Source of the DNA: Rhabditoides inermis
Lineage: Eukaryota > Nematoda > Chromadorea > Rhabditida > Rhabditidae
Length of the DNA stretch: 64,000 nt
NCBI GenBank assembly: GCA_963966185.1
Contig: CAWZYM010000048.1
Location: forward strand, 158,671-222,670
Reading direction: 5' to 3'
Each line of letters opens with the position of its first letter. The stretch's first letter is position 1. The position numbers were made by a program, and so were the translations under genes. The notes beneath the pieces are model-generated. The model was not told the origin of the DNA. It saw only the letters and a list, made by a program, of their open reading frames with translations, and did no database searches. Positions 11,261 through 20,727 of this stretch are shown here, one piece after another.

Positions 11261-12907
11261 TCACCCCCCCCCCTCTCCACTCACTTCTGCGGCTCGATCC
11301 TGCCGTCGGCCCCTCTCGTGCCTCCTCCAGGCGGTATGACTATTCTTTGTGGAATGGTGATTCCCTTGGAGAAGAGCTGTTCATCGTCGCTGTTTGTCCG
11401 CCGCCTCTCCTTCTCCTTGTCCTCCCTCTTCACTCTCCTCATACTCCTTCTCTCGTATCCATCCCTCTCCCTCTCTGACTCCCTCTCGTCCTTGTCTCTC
11501 CGACGACGGCCGCTGCTCCTGAAATCATGTTGAGTGATTGAGATGAGCCCACAACCCTCACGTATTCTGATCCCTTCTATCCGTCACTGCACTCTCGGTG
11601 ACCATGGTGTCGTCGTCGTCCCTCCTCCTGCTCCTTCTCCACCGCCTGTTCTCGTCGTCCCTCTCCTCCTTCTCCCTCCCCCTCCTCCTGCTCCCACTCC
11701 TCCTCCTCCTCCGATCATCTCTCCTGTACTCCGTCTGACTGTCGCTTTCACTCGAGTAGGCCGCTTGGCTCACGGACCGCGCCCTGCTCCTACTCCTTCT
11801 GCCCTCCCTCCGCTCCTTCTCGTGGTTGTGGTCCCTTGAGCGGCTCCTCGTCTCGTGGTGGTCCCTTGCTCTGCTGCGACTCCTGCCCGACCGTCTCTCC
11901 CCATGGCGACAGTCCTTGTGGGAGGTGAGGGAACCGTCGAATAGTGAATGGGCAGAGTGTGCGTGCTGCAAGTAACACACGTACGTAGCCAATACCGTAA
12001 GCATCAGTGTGACGAACCTTGAACTGAGTATGGTGAGGTCTGGTAGGAGAGATGGGTTCGCTGTTTGCGTGGCTCGTAGCTAGAACAGACAACGTAAGTC
12101 CCTCCATCAATAGGGTCCAATCTAGCCATTTTTGTTAATTCTGCAATGTGATCATATTGTTGTCTGAACAATACCTTATATTTATATAAAAACTACAATC
12201 GCTCACCCCTCTCCTGCTGGTCGCGCACCCAGTTGACGAGAGGATCCTCCAGCTGACATACACGACTGGCCATTCCCATGCGGTCCCCCACAGGGGCCGG
12301 GGTCCTGCAATGAAAGGGTGTAGAGAGGAGAGGGGGGGGGAGAACTCACCTCGGCTCCTTCTCGTACTTGTCGACTGGATAGGGTGGGACGGGAGCGGAA
12401 GTGACGGGTTGCCAGCCAGATGGAGCGGCGGAGTAGGGCGCTGCAAGGCCATGATGAGACGAGCAAGAAGAGGAAAGGGAGAATGGGTGAAGACTACTGA
12501 CTGTGTGGATACGGAGTGTACGGGCTCTTGCATGGCAGCGGTGGCAGCGCATCCAGTCCCAAACCACTGTCTGCAAAGTCGCGCCATGTACAACGCATCG
12601 ACTCCTCCACTCACCATACTCCTCCCCTCCTATCAGGTCTCTTCGACTCGCATGTCTGGTGCTGGCCCTGTGGTGGTGGGTCCGCTTACCCTCGTAGTGG
12701 TCCGTCTCCGCCTCCAATCGTCGGTAGAACATCATCACTACCACAACGCAGTACGTCTAAAATAATGCAGTCAAGTGTGGGGATAAGTAGTTGGAGTGTG
12801 TGTTAGGACGAATTGAAGACTCACATTGATGAATACTCCGATGATTTCTAGAATGGTGAGAGCGAGCCAGTAATCACGAACGTCGCCAGCCCACCTGGAA
12901 ACGAACC

Positions 12908-12951
<44 letters not shown>

Positions 12952-14016
12952 CCTCTCTCACTCTCTCCTCACTTTATATTCACTCACCACATAATACAGT
13001 AGGCGAGCGCGGTGAGTATTGTAGAAATCATGCAAGGAAACCACGGCCAAATCAGATAGCGGGACCACTGAAGCAATGTTCGATCAATCAGTTCACAACG
13101 AGTCGGCATACCGTGTGCACTCCATAGATCAGTGCTATCGACGCAAATAGCAAGAAGAATACACATATCAGACATAGCACCTGGATCACGAACAGGCCTG
13201 AAAGAAGCTATTTGAAAAGTATTTCGTGTTTTGTCTATTCTCTCTCGAGCAAGAGATCAATGCTTGGACAAACAGTGGAGATTCGCGCGCGCTCTCACTT
13301 ATCGTCTTTTCAAAAACCATGTTCGACGTATAAAAAATTGTAGCTCATTTCGAAAGTAGAGAGACTGAGCGTGAAATGACTACCGAGCCGCCTGCTACGC
13401 TCCCCCCCCCCCTCTCTCTCTCACTCTCTTCCTTACCAGTATAGTATCGCTCTTCGGGCGTTTGCCAGTAGCTTTCATAGTAGCTTGGTATGTCGTACTT
13501 TCCATAAGTGTTGTAGTTAGGAAGGAGGGTGTTGGCGGCCCGGTCCCGTTCATACTTGATAGCTGCCATTTGCCAGCCCATTATAGCCAACTGAGCCACC
13601 GAGAACACCTAAACCACTCACTCAACCCACTCACTCTCTCCCCTCTCTCACTGGCAGACGGCTCGGATCACTACGCGCGCGCATTGAGATGATGATTAGA
13701 GCGATAAGGACCTTCGATCATGCTGCTGGTCCTTTTAGTCGATGCGCCGACACAGGGGCAGTCCCATTCGCATTGCAGGTTCGATTGAGCCATCGTCACG
13801 GCTCGACAGTTGTTTAGCACTTGAGTCTGCCATCCGAATAGGACAAGAGACGCGATAGAAAACACCTAAACTCTCTCTTTCTCTCTATCTCCTTCCTTTT
13901 CCTCTCACTCGCGAGCCGTCTGCCAGTCTCTCTACGCTCGCACTTACCAGAGACCATATTCCTATCGTCACTGCCGCGTCTTTCACGTTCCAGCAGCAAC
14001 ATGGATTGCAGCCCAT
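11018..14016 (-). CDS. Four-TM membrane protein with Arg/Ser-rich cytosolic tail and two alternative second exons
   Basis: Starts MGCNPCCCWNVKDAAVTIG and has four hydrophobic segments: exon 1 into exon 2, LFVIQVLCLICVFFLLFAS, WFPCMISTILTALAYCI and LALTILEIIGVFI. This is the LAPTM/tetraspan-like layout of several nematode families. A Pro-rich linker and about 200 residues rich in Arg, Ser, Glu and Asp follow. The C-terminus MSITTNV fits a class I PDZ ligand (T-x-V). Exons (minus): 14016-13948, then either 13865-13712 or 13608-13437, then 13197-13112, 13067-12988, 12894-12825, 12756-12690, 12629-12615 (15-nt microexon), 12570-12502, 12440-12350, 12304-12207, 12079-12018, 11965-11562, 11518-11285, 11194-11092, 11044-11018. 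Either choice of exon 2 keeps frame: 548 aa with the 13608 exon, 542 aa with the 13865 exon. Biochemical function is not known. Confidence 0.8.
11221..11262. repeat. (CT)n microsatellite
   Basis: CT tract in the intron between exons 11518-11285 and 11194-11092 of the four-TM gene, next to a C-run. Confidence 0.85.
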
Positions 14017-15231
14017 TTTAAACAGACAATCACTATTTAGCCGTTCTCAAAATTCAACATCCAAAAATCTGAAACACGACGCAATGAGTTATAAAAGAGC
14101 AGAATACACTAATAATGTTGTTAAATAGAATAGAATACGGAACGATGTGAACACGCGGACATTGAGCTCTCTCACGAATATATGCAGAATAGGCACGCGT
14201 GACATTCTCGCGCAACCATACACATAGGTAAACATTGCGCAGCCCGAACACCTCGGCTGAGAGTGCGCGCGGTTCGAGGAGCGTGCAGACAGAGGAGGCG
14301 GATTCGCCTCAGGTGACCGCATCGATCCAAGCCTATGCAAATATCCACCAAGCATTCCGGAACATGCTAAGCCATCGTATAACGATGATCAAAGAAGGAA
14401 TCAATCAAACGCACAACACATCCGGACAGTACGGCGGGAGTGAGTCAGACCCCACGTCTCCCGCACCACCATCCGCTATACTATCACCGCACACACTCCA
14501 TTATACGCTATCAGCAATCGATACCGGCACGCACGTTCCTTATCGGGGCCATGTACAAATAGACGGTGGTGATAGGGGGTGGGAGATAATCAATGGACGA
14601 TGAAGATGTGTGGACTGGACTTTGCGAGACAGGAAAGAGTGCATTGTGAGGGAGGCACTCCCTGTGTTGACACACCGAATCGCTCCTCCCTCCCACCGCC
14701 TTTCGCTTCCAAGCAAACATCGGCATATGCAAATCGCCAGCCTCTGTCAGGCGATACCTGTCCAGCTGAAACATTGCCGCCGGGCCCCGCCGCCCCTTCG
14801 TAATACGCTAATGCGTATGCTAACACCCATTCGGGGCTCTCGGGGGGGGGGGAGGGATATACAAAGACGGAGTGAACAACGAGACAGACGGTGACTGATC
14901 AACGTCCACGCTTTCCCAACAAGAACATGATTCACAGTTTCCCGCATGAAGCGTGAATTCCAAAAACGCCCATTATAAGCCCCACACGTTGCAAACTGCA
15001 ATGACTCATACACTGACTCATCATTCAACTTTATCTCATATCTATAGCAGCAACGGAGTGAGGTCGAGAAGGACCGGTAAAATCAGACTGAGATATGTCT
15101 CAACTCACAAAACGAAATCAACAAGTAACAACAAAGACGATATTGGACAAACCTCCCGAAATGAAGGGTAATAAGCTAATCCAAAAATATGAATCTACTG
15201 AACTACAGGCTTGAGATGCGAGGCAGGAGAC
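14017..15231. other. Intergenic region upstream of the four-TM gene
   Basis: No gene is supported. Short open stretches at 14235-14603 and 14953-15171 lack splice context and any family likeness. It includes the promoter of the four-TM gene and the 3' flank of the BTB gene. Confidence 0.55.
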
Positions 15232-16235
15232 TCACATGATGGTGCACAACTTCTTCTTCTGACTGCGCTCGCGACGGCGAATCTTCTGCGCGTATACATC
15301 CGCCACCACGTCTCCCGGCATCTGACTGAAAACAACACATTCACACATTACACAATAAATAATTACAAAATATCACCTGAATTGGAGGCGGCTGAGTTCG
15401 TCCTCCTTCATGTTGGCGAGGCGGTCGACGAGCACAGACATGGTGGTGCTGTTCGGATCACACTGCGACATCGCACACGTCACCTAAACAATACACAACT
15501 GGATAAACAAACTATAAAACCAAAACACTAGTTGATTAAAACTACCTGAAAGAGTCGGTTGCGGTCGAGCGTGCCGGCCGTGCGTGCCACGAACTGCTCG
15601 CACCTGCAACACAACATTGATAACCAAAACAGAAGAAAGCAGACACATGCCTGGCGACGACGGGCCGCATTTCGAGGCGAGTTGCCACACGGAGCACAAG
15701 AGAGACGTTCGCTACTGAACAACAAGGCAAATACAAACAACGTGAATATAAAGCACCTGTGAGCGGCTTGCGCATGGGGCAGTAGAAGACGCAGCGGAAA
15801 AATTCGAGCACCTCGTGATAACTGAAATCAATGTATTTTAACAAAAACGCAGCGAGGAAATACAGACTCACAGTAGATCGTCGACGATGAACGCGTTGCG
15901 GGGCTCGTCGTGGTCGCCGAATGCGAACTCTGCGAAGAAAGGCGACAATTCGGCCAGCCAACCCGCGTTCACGTATCTAAAAATAAATTCGTTCTAAGAA
16001 CGAAACTCAAAATCTTCGAAAACACTATAGAATCATCAAAAACCAAAAAAAACATCACTCACAGAATCTTGTCTTCGACGATGACCTCGAATGTACGCCA
16101 GGGGCAGGGCTGGGAGAAGTCATCGTAACAAGATTTCGTGACGACAATATCCTCGTTCAGAGCGCCTCCGCCGCTCACAGATGTCACGCCGGTTGCGTTC
16201 GCACTTTGTGGTAACGGGAGAGTCTCGTTCTGCAT
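15232..16235 (-). CDS. BTB-domain protein ending in a CAAX-like motif
   Basis: Seven exons (16235-16063, 15976-15872, 15821-15757, 15714-15651, 15603-15546, 15483-15377, 15325-15232) give 221 aa. Residues about 40-120 form a BTB fold: a PWRTFEVIVEDKILYVNAGW strand pair, then LAELSPFFAEF, YHEVLEFFRCVFYCP and the LRVATRLEMRPVVARCEQF helices. Nematode BTB proteins usually act as CUL3 substrate adaptors, so that role is possible. The C-terminus is polybasic (RRRERSQKKK) and ends CTIM, a good farnesylation signal. The stop lies inside a GTGAGT, so a further exon that would remove CTIM cannot be excluded. Intron 4 begins with GC (GCATGT) instead of GT. The start ATG directly follows TTCAG, as for a trans-spliced mRNA. 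Confidence 0.82.
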
Positions 16236-16402
16236 CTGAACGCGAAATAGTTTTAAAATGCGTGTGACGAACATAACATCTAGAGAAGTGAACTTTAGAA
16301 TGTAAGAAAAAACGTTTACAAAATGAAAAAAATGGCAATGTCGGTTTGCAAAAAGTCGTGCTAAACTATAGACATTGGTGTTTATTACTACTGCTGCACT
16401 AA

Positions 16403-16472
16403 CGAAGTATTTTGGCTTAGGATAGGGCTCGCGCCAGAATTTTCAAGAAGCGATATCCAAAAAATCATGTTA
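16403..16472 (+). repeat. Dispersed repeat R1, copy A (interrupted)
   Basis: R1 contains GGCTTAGGATAGGGCTCGCG, then CAGAATTTTCAAGAAGCG and ATGTTAGCA. In this copy the element at 16473-17212 splits it, and the R1 sequence resumes at 17213 (TTAGCAGCAATGTGAACTC). Comparison with uninterrupted copies shows a clean insertion. Confidence 0.85.
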
Positions 16473-16650
16473 CGCGGGGCGGACACTTACCCCCCAGCCC
16501 CGATCTCTACCGTTTTGGTACCGAAGGTGGGCATCGGAATTCCAAACAGAACTGCGTCGGCCAAAATTGCCTACGGGCATTCTCTGGCCGGAAATCCGGC
16601 TTTGAAATTTCGCGTTTCGCGTAACCTCTTCTTACGACCAATTCACCACA

Positions 16651-16716
16651 GCCAGCGTGGCCGAATGGCTAGCGAGCTTGTCTAGTAAACTGGTGGCGCG
16701 AGTTCGATTCCCGCTG
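16651..16716 (+). pseudogene. tRNA-like sequence in left arm (AGT-type anticodon loop)
   Basis: GTGGCCGAATGGCTAG resembles an A box and GAGTTCGATTCCCGC a B box. A loop CTAGTAA presents AGT, as in tRNA-Thr. The T-stem has one mismatch and the 3' acceptor strand does not pair. It is transposon-borne and probably not a functional tRNA. Confidence 0.5.
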
Positions 16717-16968
16717 TTTTTTAATCGCCGCACATGTTTTTTTACAAGTGGGTATGATAAAATCACTGTTGAACAACAACTTTTTTTTTTGATTTCTGTG
16801 GTCTGGAACATGAAGAGACAGTATCGAATTGACTTATGTCGATTTTTGAAATTGATATCTATCGATATCAATACTAATCACAAAAATCAATCTATTATCG
16901 CGATAGCTGGCACATTTCTGTGAAACATTCTCACCTTCGAGAATCATCAAATAAAGGCCAAAAAAATG

Positions 16969-17034
16969 CAGCGGGAATCGAACCCGCGCCACCAGTTTAC
17001 TAGACAAGCTCGCTAGCCATTCGGCCACGCTGGC
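16969..17034 (-). pseudogene. tRNA-like sequence in right arm
   Basis: Mirror copy of the left-arm sequence. Here the T-arm is perfect (GCGGG/CCCGC around TTCGATT), but the acceptor stem is still incomplete. Confidence 0.5.
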
Positions 17035-17819
17035 TGTGGTGCATTGGTCGTAAGAAGAGGTTACGCGAAACGCGAAATTTCAAAGCCGGATTTCCGGCCA
17101 GAGAATGCCCGTAGGCAATTTTGGCCGACGCAGTTCTGTTTGGAATTCCGATGCCCACCTTCGGTACCAAAACGGTAGAGATCGGGGCTGGGGGGTAAGT
17201 GTCCGCCCCGCGTTAGCAGCAATGTGAACTCATCCAATTCATGGATAGTAGGAAGGAAGTGCACATGAAAGGAGCTGCTGGGCTAGGAAGGAGCTGCTCA
17301 TGCAGGAGTTGCACCGCATGAGGAAGGAGTAGCACGTTGATCACTTTAGTAAAAGAATAGCATTTTTGCACAATGTTTGACACAGAAGGGTGTTTTCGAC
17401 CGTATTGGATCGAATACAGTAGCATGAAACTGTACCAGCCGGAGATCTGCATTCACTTGTGATCTGATGTTTAGCTCATATCGAGGATTGATGCACTGTT
17501 ATGGTACTAATAAAGATCATGCACCTGATTATACTGTAATATATGCGAAACACACATCGCACTACTCATGTAGGCTGATCAATGCACTGTTTCCGCACCT
17601 AAACCTTTATGTCTACTGGCATAAGATCTATATAACTCAATATGCATTTCTAGAAGGCTGTAGTAATAGAACTTTCTTGTATATGATATTGTGAACATAC
17701 AATACATCATAGAGATAGTTCAAGATAGTTCTAAAATAGTTCAAGTGCAACTCCTTCCCATAGTAGTGTAGCTTCTTCCGGAGCAGCTTCTACCATGTGC
17801 ACTTCCTTCCTGCTATCCT

Positions 17820-18661
17820 CGTCGATCCAGATCTCGGAAAGGTTCGCCGCTCGATGCCCACCAAGAGGTACGGTAGTCAGTGACCGATATACCAGTATAT
17901 ACCAGTATATCGTATACCAAGATTCTCGATGTCAACGTGTCCCTCGGCGGGGCGAGTGGTGGCGGAGCATGTAGAGTGTTCAGGGACGATCAGAGGAAGA
18001 TGTTTCCTCCTCGTCCGGTGACTGCCAAACATTCATCTGTGCCCCTCTTGCTTTGCATAACAACAAGGAATAGTGTCCGAGGCCGAGGGACGACATCGAG
18101 AGCTGGTTCTACATGGCCAGCGAACCCATCAAGGGTACCGATTACTGCAAGTTATAATCGAGGTATCCTACCGTATAGGTCCTCTTCCGTGGGCGCGTTT
18201 CAATTCTATGACTGAGCATCAGCTGATGGCTGAGTGGAAGCGGTATGCGCGCGGATCCGGCAGAGAGGATATGCTCAATGGTCAGTGCACAGTGGGATTC
18301 CCTTTTTCCCTCTCTCACTCTCTCCCTTTAAGCGTTCCCCACGAGTTTGACGAGATACTCACCCTGATTGACAGTTGCGGCTTCTACGAACGCCCCTCCT
18401 ACTCGGAGTTGCAACGTCTCCTTCACGGGGCAGCCCGACGCCTCAATCAAGACATCAATTCGCCCCTCGACTGGCAGGTACTGTAGCCATACGGGAGCTA
18501 CCGTACCCCATATTGTACTTACTGTACTTCGTGCAGCTTAACTCTCATATCGTTGCCAAGGCGGAAATTGTGGGGGAGGTAGGAGAGTCTATCATGGCTT
18601 CTCTTCGTCTTCGCGAGAAGGAGGCTTCCGAGGATGTCCCTCCCATCGATGTCGAGACTTA
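17820..18661 (+). pseudogene. CK1/TTBK-like kinase C-lobe, truncated copy
   Basis: C-lobe motifs of the CK1/tau-tubulin-kinase group are readable in pieces: ILVDPDLGK in place of the DFG region, DDIESWFYM (family DDLWSLFYM), GPLPW, HEFDEILTLIDSCGFY and PSYSELQRLL, ending SPLDWQ then about 42 more residues to the TAG at 18659-18661. DDIESWFYM and GPLPW lie in different frames with no standard GT-AG intron between them, and DFG is lost. There is no N-lobe on this side. It is probably a pseudogene or pseudokinase remnant. The 3' part keeps plausible introns (donors near 18287 and 18478). Confidence 0.65.
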
Positions 18662-19283
18662 GGATACACAAAAGACTCAAAAGACACTCAATCCGATGCT
18701 ACTTCGATTCGTTTACACTTACTTACACCAATGTTTTATTGTCATTCTATACTCGAGAGTTTTAAACGTGTTTGAAAGATCAGTTATTGTGTTGTGTGTT
18801 GAAGTAGGAAATATTGATTACTCGTGCCATTTTTTGAGTGTGATTGCAAGAACAGGGAAATGATGCGATATCTCTATTGGCACTATGTGGGGTGGATATC
18901 GTTTCTTGCGGTCAGTTGCATCCCGCATTTCTGGACAGAGATGGTTTACTGGAGTTGCCGCGCATTTAGTTTATCGATGGATATCGATCGGTTGTCAACA
19001 TATACGTCAATATTGGTTCAATGGTATGGTCCGCAAGACGAATGCCTTCTATGGATGGGAATGCAAGACCCCGATCAGTGAACCTGCATCTTCCATTCGG
19101 CGCTAAAACCTTGACCATCTCAGGTTCTTATGAATGATTCCGTTTTTGTACGTGTCATGATCATGTTTGCGATTCTGAATAAACATTTGATTCGATGATT
19201 TTGCAAGAACAAGTTGTCGCGTGAGGTTCTGATCAGCGCACAAATCACAACTTGTTTTTTTTTTTGCTGTCACAAAAGTGTTG

Positions 19284-19345
19284 AAACGGGATCGAACCAG
19301 CTAACTGTTGCTTGATAATCTCTCTTAGCCACTAGCCCACATCGA
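19284..19345 (-). pseudogene. tRNA-like sequence in left duplication arm
   Basis: On the minus strand TAGTGGCTAAG (A-box-like) and GGTTCGATCCC (a perfect B-box core) are spaced as in a tRNA. No acceptor stem forms. Confidence 0.4.
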
Positions 19346-19502
19346 TCAATTTTCCTTTTGGCTTACCCGTAAAATTACGGTAGTAGAATAATTCATTCTT
19401 TGGCCCACACTTAGAATTACGGTAGGATAATAATTCACACTTTGGCTCATGCTTTGTTATACGGTAGAAGAATAGTTGATCTGGCTCACACTTGGAAAAA
19501 CT

Positions 19503-19617
19503 CTCTTTTGGCTTAGGATAGGGCTCGCGCCAGAATTTTCAAGAAGCGATATCCAAAGGTCATGTTAGCAGCAAAACGAACTCATACAATTCATGTTAGT
19601 TAGATTCGCGGTGGGTG
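19503..19617 (+). repeat. Dispersed repeat R1, copy B
   Basis: Full-length R1 with GGCTTAGGATAGGGCTCGCG, AAGAAGCGATATCC and CATGTTAGTTAGATTCGC. It has no insertion and serves as the empty-site reference for copy A. Confidence 0.88.
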
Positions 19618-19935
19618 TCGTTTCCCGTCACTCTGGCTAGCTCTCTCTCCCGGTAGGCGGGCAGCGCGCGCAGAGAAATCGCGAGAGAGCACGCTGTCGG
19701 CAGAGAGCGCAGACATGCACTTACTTCACGGCGACCGAAATGCAGAAAAAAGTGTCGTTTAAAATCGTTTCTATACAATACCAAGAAAAATATAGTTGCA
19801 TATACACGCAACATTGTGCGTCACATCATAAAATGTGTCACATCATAGTTTTGTGCGCGTACTAATGAACGACAGAGCTTGATAAATTTTCCTTTTGGCT
19901 TACCCGTAAAATTACGGTAGTAGAATAATTCATCC

Positions 19936-20517
19936 TTTACAAGAAGGCGTACGACAATGTGGAGTTCGACGACGCATGGAGCTCTCTGGCAGAAGACAAA
20001 ATGGATGCGAGCTACATACGGCTGATGCAGGCGATCTACTCTACTGGAAAGACGCGAGTGGCACTACGACATTCGAAGGCTGACATCTCTATCGGAAAAG
20101 GAGCTCGGCAAGGTTGCCCCCTCTCACCTTACATCTTCAACAGCGTTCTCGCGAAGGTGTACAGGGCATCGGATTTCAAGTACAGCGGCGCCGGCTTCGA
20201 CATCGACGGAAAGCAGCTGACACACCTCGCCTATGCGGATGACGTGGCTGTCTTCGCGAAATCTGCGTCGGCGGCAGAAAGGATGCTCAAGGACATTGCC
20301 GAGGAAAGCAAGAAGTACGGACTGGAGGACCTGGACGATGACTTCGTAGATGCCTTCGATCTACCGAGGACACATGCTCGCAATGAATGGAGACGGACAC
20401 CAACGACCGCCGAAATTGGAACGATCTCATTTCCCAGCGCTAACCAAACCATCTCTCATGCGTGCAATATGTACATGAATAAGCGATGCTGGATAAATAT
20501 TTGATTTGATTTGATTG
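19936..20517 (+). mobile_element. Non-LTR retrotransposon reverse-transcriptase fragment
   Basis: Encodes part of an RT palm and fingers: YKKAYDNVE, KGARQGCPLSPYIFN, then LAYADDVAVFAKS with the catalytic YADD. After GLEDLDDD the frame passes abruptly to RNEWRRT, like the C-terminal end of such ORFs, which suggests an internal deletion. It ends GGATAAATATT followed by repeats of TTTGA, a 3' tail typical of RTE/CR1-like elements. Endonuclease and 5' end are missing. It lies exactly between the two arms of the inverted duplication. Confidence 0.85.
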
Positions 20518-20573
20518 GCCCACACTTAAAATTACGGTACGATAATAATTCACACTTTGGCACTGTTCGTTAT

Positions 20574-20700
20574 GCGCAGGTTTGTGTTAGTATTTGTAAA
20601 CGTTTTATGCATGCGCTTTTGTTGAATTGGGTCAAGACAAACTTACTATCTTTACGCAAGTACTTTTAACAGATAATACATGTGCTTTTGTTGAATTTCA
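20574..20700 (+). repeat. Dispersed repeat R2, single arm
   Basis: GTTAGTATTTGTAAACG, then TTGAATTGGGTCAAGACAAA and ACGCAAGTACTTTTAACAG. Elsewhere in the window this sequence forms the arms of foldback elements (51871-52189, 54789-55119). Confidence 0.8.
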
Positions 20701-20727
20701 ATAGAAATTTCTTCTCTTACTGATTCC

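Larger units (their letters stand above)
16473..17212. mobile_element. 740-bp terminal-inverted-repeat element, TSD TTA, with tRNA-like arms
   Basis: Left arm 16473-16717 and right arm 16968-17212 are nearly perfect reverse complements of about 245 bp, starting CGCGGGGCGGACACTTACC. The spacer is about 250 bp. The element sits inside R1 between two TTA triplets, where intact R1 copies have one, so TTA is the target-site duplication. A 3-bp TTA/TAA duplication is typical of PIF/Harbinger elements, but the termini alone do not prove the family. No transposase is encoded. The inner end of each arm carries a tRNA-like sequence. Confidence 0.85.
17535..19880. repeat. Left arm of a 2.35-kb inverted duplication
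   Basis: Matches the reverse complement of 20728-23056 with only a few substitutions and small indels (for example an extra GTATATACCAGTATATC near 17893 and a shorter poly-A run). It holds a kinase remnant, a tRNA-like sequence, TACCGTAA-type repeats and R1 copy B. High identity means recent duplication, or possibly an assembly artefact. Confidence 0.88.

Noticed and set aside
14235..14603. 122-residue open frame upstream of the four-TM gene
   Set aside because: Low-information composition, no splice signals and no homology that I can recognise.
16651..17034. Functional tRNA-Thr(AGT) genes
   Set aside because: Loop and B box fit, but the acceptor stem fails to pair and both lie in transposon arms.
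18073..18486. 137-residue frame as one intact kinase exon
   Set aside because: It joins GPLPW to EFDEIL but leaves out DDIESWFYM, which is in another frame; the segment must be spliced or decayed.
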